From Apostichopus japonicus (Eukaryota > Echinodermata > Holothuroidea > Aspidochirotida > Stichopodidae): a stretch of 64,000 bases of DNA. Positions 59,501-64,000 of the stretch are shown here, piece after piece. The stretch is from NCBI RefSeq assembly GCF_037975245.1, contig NC_092577.1, positions 29,856,398-29,920,397 on the forward strand, in the 5' to 3' direction. The position numbers and the translations under genes were made by a program. Every line of letters begins with the position of its first letter. The stretch's first letter is position 1. Below the pieces are notes generated by a model that worked only from the letters and a program-made list of their open reading frames with translations, was not told the DNA's origin and ran no database searches.

Positions 59501-62500
59501 CATCAAATCTCGCAGTGTCTGAAAATAAAAAATTTATTGCAGTAAAGCAAGTGAAGTACGTACGCAACAAGATGAGATGGAAACGACTATGCTACGGGCG
59601 TATGGAAATCCGTTTTAATATTTAATCAGGAATTTCAGATATCTTGAAATATTTTCAGGTATCTCAAATTAAATTTCAGATATCTCCAATTTATTTCAGA
59701 TATCTACAAATAATTGCAGATATCTTAAAATCAATTTCAGATATCTCGAAATACCAGAGAATTTCAGATATCTGAAATTGAATTTGAGATATCTCGAATT
59801 CATTTTCAGATATCTCGAATTCAATTTCAGATATCTCAAATTCCTGATTAAATGTTAAAATGGCTTTCCATACGGTCGCCTCTGGTCACTTACCGAGGGT
59901 AAATTCCAGCATAACTTTCACATGGTGCCAGATGATCCAAATCATACTCAGGACTCGAATTCCATCTAGCGCCCCCATGCTGGATTCAGGTCGCTTCAAG
60001 CTCAAGACCGCTGGGGCATTGGTGGCCAGGGAAAATGCTAGCAAGGCCTTTGAAGATCTTCCTACACAAAGACAATGAGAAAAAGTGTGATGTGACTTAA
60101 TATAGGGATGAGCCGTTGGGTCTATAATGGGGAGGGGAGGGGGGGGGGAGTAAATTTGACAATATTTGTAAGGTCTGCTGCTTACTCTTCAGTAATTGAC
60201 TATCACAATTAAAAGCTTGAAAAGTTCAGTTCAAATTTATCCCACACGATTCCGTGTACAGGCTGCCCACATTCGTTTGAAAAAGAAAGGGAGGGGGGGG
60301 GGACATATTCCATGTCTTTGGCATTAAAAATGAAGTATGCCATGCCTTTGTTTTTGGTATGGAACATGAGATGTAGACAAATTTTTGAGAATCATTGAAG
60401 TTTTGCATAGTGACTTTGTGACATTTTTACCTCTTTTCCAGGGGTGGGAAGTTGATTTTCTTTTTCAAATGCCATTGACTTTTCCAGGTTTCCACATAAA
60501 GAAGTGCTCGTAAAAGTTAGGCTTTATTGCTAAGAGATATATTCATTCCCTTTCCACTCCTGGACATGACATTGAGTCTTTATAATTTGACCTTCACTGA
60601 GAAATGTAATGACCTGGTGGTATCTAATGCAGTGAGGGGATTCACCAATTGGATCTGGCGGGCCACGCAAAAAGTTTGCACCCGATCTGCAGGCCAAGTC
60701 ACGTGACTCCACAAGTATGCAGGCCTGCTCCTATAACGAGTGAAATAAAGACCATGCTCAAAATAGAAGATCAAAAAGTCCCAAGCTTTCTGTTGTTGGA
60801 AAGTTTAGGTATTGAACTTAGGCCATATGCTTATATACCAAATCCACTTAATGTACTTCATGTTATTCATATATTTCATGATTTTCTGTGCCACAAGGTG
60901 CTGCAGGCCTGATTAAATGGGGTTTTGAAAACCTTCTAAGAGGCCGGACTCTGCCCACCACCTGTGTGCCCTTAAACTGCTCTTTGTATGTTGGTTGTTT
61001 TAATCTCTTATTTTAATCATTTGTCAACATTTCTTGTATTCAGAATAATTCAAAAAATGGGCAAATTTCACTACCGGAATTTTTCACAAAATGTGTCCAA
61101 ATCAATGTATGATGATCTTAAGGCATTTTACATCCTGATCATGTGATATCTTAAAGATGGGCTTCATTAGGCTCCAATTATACCACGCTATAGCTAGGAA
61201 AAGTTTTGTGATTATGTAATCGACCTACCACGGTCGTTTATCCACAGGTCTCAGGCTCTAAGAGTAAGCCTGCACAGCTTCTTAACACCATGAAGCTCTT
61301 TGTGAAAACAATGAGTGGAAATATGTTCATCTCTACAGTGTAGTTAATCATACAGCATTCACACAAAGACCCTCATACAAGAACAAAAACATGTGGCAGG
61401 AGTGCAAAGAGGTCATTTTACGACCAAGGCAGGTCGATTACGTAATCTCAAGAAAACTTTTCCATGATAGCGTGCTATAGTTGGTTGGGGTCTGTACAGC
61501 AGACCTTTAAATCCAGTTTTATCAAAATTTACTGCATTTTGGCTATAATTACCATTTGAAATTTTCAACTGCTAAAGGCAGCAATAGTCCTACCTCTTTC
61601 AGCCCTCCGAGTGACAACATTCCTTCCAGAGATATCATTAACAGCGCCCTCTAGTTCTATACCTCCCGTGGATTCTTTCTCGTCACCAAGAGCTCCCTCA
61701 GTGGTTGCAGTACCATTCTCAACATTTGGTTTTGGCGATGAGGCAATCTCACCATCTTGAATATACCACCTGCCGAAAACGTTCAGATCGTAGAACGTTC
61801 CAGCGACCACGAGAGCTAAAAATAGCCCAATAAGAAAACTAGTAGAGAGAGAGAAAAATAACGGAACAAAAGTTAATGGTCATCATTAAAATTCCCCATT
61901 TTAATTCTAACCTGTAAAAGAATGTGAATGCCCTAGAGATGGTAGTCCTTGAATTTTTTTTTATTTTTAATTTTTTCTCAGACGTTGACAAGAGTTCACT
62001 TAGAGAGTGAAAATATTTCAGACCTCTGTGAGGATAATTCTATCAACCGCGGCTGTAAACGTTTCACGGAAAGACAGTGCGGGACGGTTTATTTGAATTT
62101 CCAGTTTAACCTGGCAGCAACCATCACCCGGCATTGGTTCAAAGAAATACAGGAAGTCGCTAGCGCTGGAGGTAAAAACATGACTTCCTCTGTAAAAACT
62201 ATAATTACTGTGGAACTGTCAATCAATGAATTTCAATCTATTCCGATCGATCGATAAAAATAGGGCCCGGAGAAATTTGATCTTTTGGCCCTCACACCTT
62301 GACGCTTTCATGTACATTCTGAAACCGGGAAGTTTCTTCCAAGACGGGGAAAAAAGAGTTGCAGAAACCATGTTTTTTTATTCCGGATGGATGAAACAGG
62401 TTTCTTCCACTAAACTTGGATGAAACACAAATAAGTGGAAAATTACCAATTAAGTTTTAACAAAGTTCTTTTGTGAGTGAACTGACTGATTAAGAACTAA

Positions 62501-64000
62501 GCAAGAACTGAGCCATAGAGTAACCCAGCGCACAGATACGAGGTGTCCATGAATCAGCTAGCCAACCACAGGAAGTCTTGGCCGCAGAGAGCTACTACTA
62601 TGTGTTTCGTGGGCCTATATATAACACAGACACAGTGGTTAACGTTAGGTAAGTATATTGTGACGTTCTTGAATTACACACGAGCAGTGGCGGAGCGTCC
62701 ACACAGTCAGAGGGGGCGAAGGCTACCCCCCCCTCTGACGGACTCAAATGGACTGCTGGCGCCCTTTTCAGCTTTTTACTTGACTTTATTATTGCGCTCT
62801 CATCTACTTATTGACATTTGTCACATTTGGTTGGTGTAATTTTCTGACAAAATGCTCTAACGACGGTCTTGTGATGAAGCGCATGCACTTTCAACACCCA
62901 TATAAACTTCAGAGTTGTCACAAATGGCGATGACACCTATTTATTCTTCGTTTATCTGTAAATTAGCAAGGCCCGGAAAGGGTCATTTCCGGCGATCTAA
63001 GGAGTATCTTGACTCAAAAAATTTCTGTACGCTACGCGCCAACCTATGGTGGCACTCCGCTTAGATAGTGTTGAAAGCGCCCCTACAGACCATTCTCGCC
63101 CCCTCTGACCAATACCCCTAGCTCCGCCACTGCACGCGAGAGCTCTTCTGTTGGGGTGCATGCAATAACCTGATTGACTATGCAATGATGGTAGATAATA
63201 GATTGAATCACATAACAGTATGGAGCCACACAAATAGTTGTTTCTTCAGGGGCAAGACATGTGTTGCCATGCAGTGTCAAAAACCACAATTTGTTCCTCT
63301 CAAGAATTCATACCTCATGTGCATTGTCACATTTTAATGAAAACTGCCATTTTTTTTTTAACTGCCTAATCAACTTAAGGGGAGGGAAGCAAGAACTTGC
63401 AGCTTAAAGGGTGTTTTCAAGGTGTATTTAAGCAAAGCAAGAACACGTACTGTATAGGTCCTGTATAGATTAAAAACTTTGTCAGATACTTTTTACAGAG
63501 ATGGACTTTTAAGTAGTACTCTGTGGGGGCTTGAAAAGAATGGTGATTGAGATGGACTTTAAAAAAGAATGTTTATCTTCAATTTTCATAATTCCTATTT
63601 GATTTGTAATTGTTTCTAGAAACATAAGTGATTTCTTCCGGTTTCTTCGGAAGAAACCGAACGCCGAATGTTTTACTTTTTGCAATTTAAAGGTTTAACA
63701 TACAAGGTACTGGAGGCAAGTAAAACAGAGAGGGACGTTATTAACATTTTGAGAGTATCCAGAAATTCAGAGAGGCAGATTTGATTTGTGAAATAAGTAT
63801 CTGAATTTTGAATTTGCTATTATCATGTTAACAAATGTTTTAAATGTTTAAAGGCAAGGAAAATGGGTCTTAATTAATAAAACACAGAGAACAGATAAAC
63901 CATCTTACAAAGAGATAATGACGCCCGCATTCCAAGGGACTTGGGAGGTGGAGGAGAACCACACTGCTTCACTGCGGCCAAATTCCTTGATCACTGAGAA
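50382..64000 (-). CDS. NRF-6-like multipass membrane acyltransferase, C-terminal 11 exons (5' end outside window)
   Basis: The nose-resistant-to-fluoxetine (NRF-6) family has an N-terminal luminal cysteine-rich region followed by an acyltransferase-3 (AT3) domain with about ten membrane helices. C. elegans members are needed for yolk and lipid transport and for drug uptake. The window holds the end of the N-terminal part and the whole AT3 domain, about 554 codons. Seen: LDGIRVLSMIWIIWHH (first AT3 helix with the family histidine), GVDSFFVLS, RWWRFYLNRYLRLTPVYAF, CLGWTWYLADDMQMFVVTPL, RIQSYMVGVFCGYIL and LSRVSYCVYLFHPVV, ending EVPLLKM before TGA. Junction phases all agree. The substrate cannot be told from sequence. 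No symbol is given because animals have many paralogues. Confidence 0.92.
51100..51162. repeat. AGTTGCCACA short tandem repeats
   Basis: About four copies of AGTTGCCACAG or variants in the intron before the last-but-one exon. Confidence 0.75.
51214..51356 (-). CDS. acyltransferase exon: LSRVSYCVYLFHPVV helix
   Basis: Acceptor CTGCTCTCCAG and donor TCG/GTAAGT; phase 1 to 0. It encodes FLSWEVWLPLSRVSYCVYLF, highly conserved. An internal GGTAAG near the 5' end resembles a donor but is not needed. Confidence 0.94.
52209..52395 (-). CDS. acyltransferase exon: helices 8-9
   Basis: Acceptor ACTCTTCTTCTCAG and donor G/GTAATC; phase 0 to 1. It encodes WSLSITVAFICVFALGF and FLFSCTVGWIAFACVTGNGG, ending with the family ACxxGxGG turn. 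Confidence 0.92.
52521..52584. repeat. long near-perfect hairpin
   Basis: AAATTTTGATTTTTGCAAC and its inverted copy GTTGCAAAAATCAAAATTT form a stem of about 28 bp with one mismatch and a 6-8 nt loop (ACTCAGAG). It lies just after a (TA)n run, about 125 bp upstream of the exon at 52395. Confidence 0.9.
52787..53728. mobile_element. hAT-like TIR element (about 940 bp)
   Basis: The left end GTTCTCAACCTTTTTC and right end GGGGTCCGCGGACCCC-AGGTTGAG resemble the GGTTCTCAACCT termini of hAT (Charlie-type) transposons. Flanks GGCCCTAG and GGCACTAG form an 8-bp duplication with one mismatch. No transposase frame is visible. A GGGGAGGGGTATAAGGGGAG block resembles part of the GGCGTAGGAA family. Confidence 0.65.
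54220..54504 (-). pseudogene. LINE reverse-transcriptase C-terminal fragment
   Basis: The translation contains AAGPKLWNSLPHHLRNVTSL and DTFKKHLKTYIF, the standard ending of ORF2 in CR1/L2/RTE-related LINEs. Only the last 80 or so codons are present: a 5'-truncated insertion on the same strand as the host gene. Confidence 0.85.
54684..54825 (-). CDS. acyltransferase exon: YxRIxSYMVG motif
   Basis: Acceptor TGATCTTCAG and donor AAG/GTATGA; phase 2 to 0. It encodes YLIYSNVLTRIQSYMVGVFC and GYILYKYKG, matching the family TRI..YLIGI..GYIL block. Confidence 0.9.
55283..55396 (-). CDS. acyltransferase exon: membrane helix
   Basis: Acceptor TTACTTTCACAG and donor CA/GTGAGT; phase 2 to 2. It encodes GVGIVIGVAVVSMFITMAC, one transmembrane helix, then a polar turn. 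Confidence 0.88.
55661..55740 (-). CDS. acyltransferase exon: WYLADDMQ motif
   Basis: Acceptor CACTCTAG and donor AG/GTAAGG; phase 0 to 2, 80 bp. It encodes CLGWTWYLADDMQMFVVTPL, the most diagnostic NRF-6 motif. Confidence 0.93.
55741..57495. other. acyltransferase intron
   Basis: Contains the TIR element at 55816-56061, then unique AT-rich sequence and C/T homopolymer tracts near 57070 and 57290. No exon seen; phases on both sides agree. Confidence 0.6.
55816..56061. mobile_element. TIR element with AAGCCCGGGTCACATCTGCG ends
   Basis: The first and last approximately 45 bp are inverted repeats with one or two differences, including CAACACGCGATTCAAC. The interior again contains CGCGATTCAACT pieces, so the element could fold almost end to end. 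No clear target duplication beyond A/T. Confidence 0.85.
57496..57766 (-). CDS. acyltransferase exon: helices 3-4
   Basis: Acceptor CATCCTTTCACAG and donor GCG/GTAAGT; phase 2 to 0. It encodes ALLVTYLTLCKI, RWWRFYLNRYLRLTPVYAFC and WSNLLYINNCIPDPFVLSA, all strongly conserved in the family. Confidence 0.95.
58322..58418 (-). CDS. acyltransferase exon: GVDSFFVLS helix
   Basis: Acceptor TTTGTCTTGTCAG after a long T tract; donor AG/GTACGT; phase 1 to 2. It encodes TEGHLGVDSFFVL, matching the family SVDTFFFLSG helix. The T tract is a poly-A run on the plus strand next to the 33-bp minisatellite. Confidence 0.9.
58485..59325. repeat. 33-bp minisatellite, about 25 units
   Basis: Unit CTGTCACATTTCGTACTGAT plus ATGTTCCTCTTTT, total 33 bp. 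Variants at one site (ATATG, TGTG, TCTG, TACG) occur in contiguous blocks. One unit near 59143 has an extra base. Because 33 is divisible by three and the unit lacks stops, long open frames exist on both strands. It lies in an acyltransferase intron. Confidence 0.95.
59597..59880. mobile_element. foldback element of AGATATC palindromes
   Basis: The left end GTATGGAAATCCGTTTTAAT and right end ATTTTAACATTTAATC in inverted form (GTATGGAAAGCCATTTTAAC) make terminal repeats of about 45 bp ending in TTTAATCAGGAATTT. Between them are about nine copies of TTTCAGATATCT-type units. It starts 13 bp beyond the donor of the AT3 exon. Confidence 0.85.
59894..60061 (-). CDS. acyltransferase exon: start of AT3 domain
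   Basis: Acceptor CTTTGTGTAG and donor G/GTAAGT; phase 1 to 1. It encodes LLAFSLATNAPAVLSLKRPE and LDGIRVLSMIWIIWHHVKVM. The usual family form has GH where this protein reads WHH. Confidence 0.92.
60062..61593. other. acyltransferase intron
   Basis: Apart from the TTAA-flanked element at 61155-61506 and a G run near 60290, nothing recognisable. Confidence 0.6.
61155..61506. mobile_element. piggyBac-like TIR element with TTAA flanks
   Basis: TTAA at 61151-61154 and 61507-61510 flanks 352 bp. Terminal regions of about 70 bp are imperfect inverted repeats: GAAAAGTTTTGTGATTATGT against GAAAAGTTTTCTTGAGATTACG, both followed by AATCGACCT. Confidence 0.7.
61594..61838 (-). CDS. acyltransferase exon: first membrane helix and hydrophilic loop
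   Basis: Strong acceptor TCTCTCTCTACTAG in phase 2; donor G/GTAGGA. It encodes FFLIGLFLALVVAGTFYDL (helix with the family TxYDL motif), then an acidic, low-complexity cytosolic loop. Confidence 0.88.
61839..63908. other. acyltransferase intron
   Basis: Contains the CAGTGGCGGAG element at 62685-63132. Otherwise AT-rich with no coding signal. Confidence 0.6.
62685..63132. mobile_element. CAGTGGCGGAG TIR element, copy 2
   Basis: The left end CAGTGGCGGAGC is inverted against GCTCCGCCACTG at the right. Flanks CACACGAG and CACGCGAG differ at one of eight bases. The interior is the reverse complement of 40714-41108 with an extra segment, about 450 bp in all. Confidence 0.9.
63909..64000 (-). CDS. 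acyltransferase exon at right edge (partial)
   Basis: An open frame SVIKEFGRSEAVWFSSTSQ and WNAGVIIS runs in from outside the window and ends TT/GTAAGA in phase 2. The last residues begin the transmembrane helix completed by the next exon. Confidence 0.78.

Noticed and set aside
59341..59520. Possible extra acyltransferase exon after TTTTATTTTCAG (59522)
   Set aside because: Reading it in the required phase gives a stop within 12 codons or a donor of the wrong phase. The flanking exons join perfectly without it.

Overview
This is a eukaryotic nuclear window with intron-rich genes, GT-AG splice sites, many small non-autonomous DNA transposons, tRNA-derived SINEs, minisatellites and homopolymeric G/C runs. 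Gene content and repeat style point to an invertebrate deuterostome. An echinoderm, perhaps a sea cucumber, is my best guess, but nothing in the sequence proves it. All three recognisable genes lie head-to-tail on the minus strand. Exons below were built by eye from reading frames, splice sites and intron phase.

(1) 458-20346: amino-terminal half (23 coding exons, about 1,920 codons) of a VPS13B/COH1-like bridge-like lipid-transfer protein. The ATG at 20346 begins a 934-bp exon carrying the chorein domain. The gene runs off the left edge. (2) 25502-39547: a complete six-exon gene for a secreted protein with a signal peptide, three von Willebrand factor C (VWC) modules, one per phase 1-1 exon, and a C-terminal region of about 170 residues that I cannot assign. 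(3) 50382-64000: the last 11 exons of an NRF-6 (nose resistant to fluoxetine)-like multipass membrane acyltransferase, starting beyond the right edge. The intergenic stretches 20347-25501 and 39548-50381 contain only repeats and unrecognised DNA.

Repeats make up much of the rest. They include several terminal-inverted-repeat families with clear target-site duplications (8 bp for the CAGTGGCG-type families, TTAA for piggyBac-like ones), a tRNA-SINE family with at least five copies, and a second SINE family. A 145-bp tandem array at 31385-33400 repeats a cluster of AGGTCA nuclear-receptor half-sites. A 209-bp array duplicates the splice acceptor of a VPS13B exon, and a 33-bp minisatellite of about 25 units is open in frame into an acyltransferase exon.

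The most unusual item is an inverted pair of SINE-like units at 48985-49360. Each carries a hammerhead-ribozyme-like core: one has all core nucleotides, the other is mutated in the GAAA box.

The three genes show no obvious functional link. The window looks like an ordinary gene neighbourhood whose introns have been heavily colonised by small transposons, in places right up to splice sites and a stop codon.
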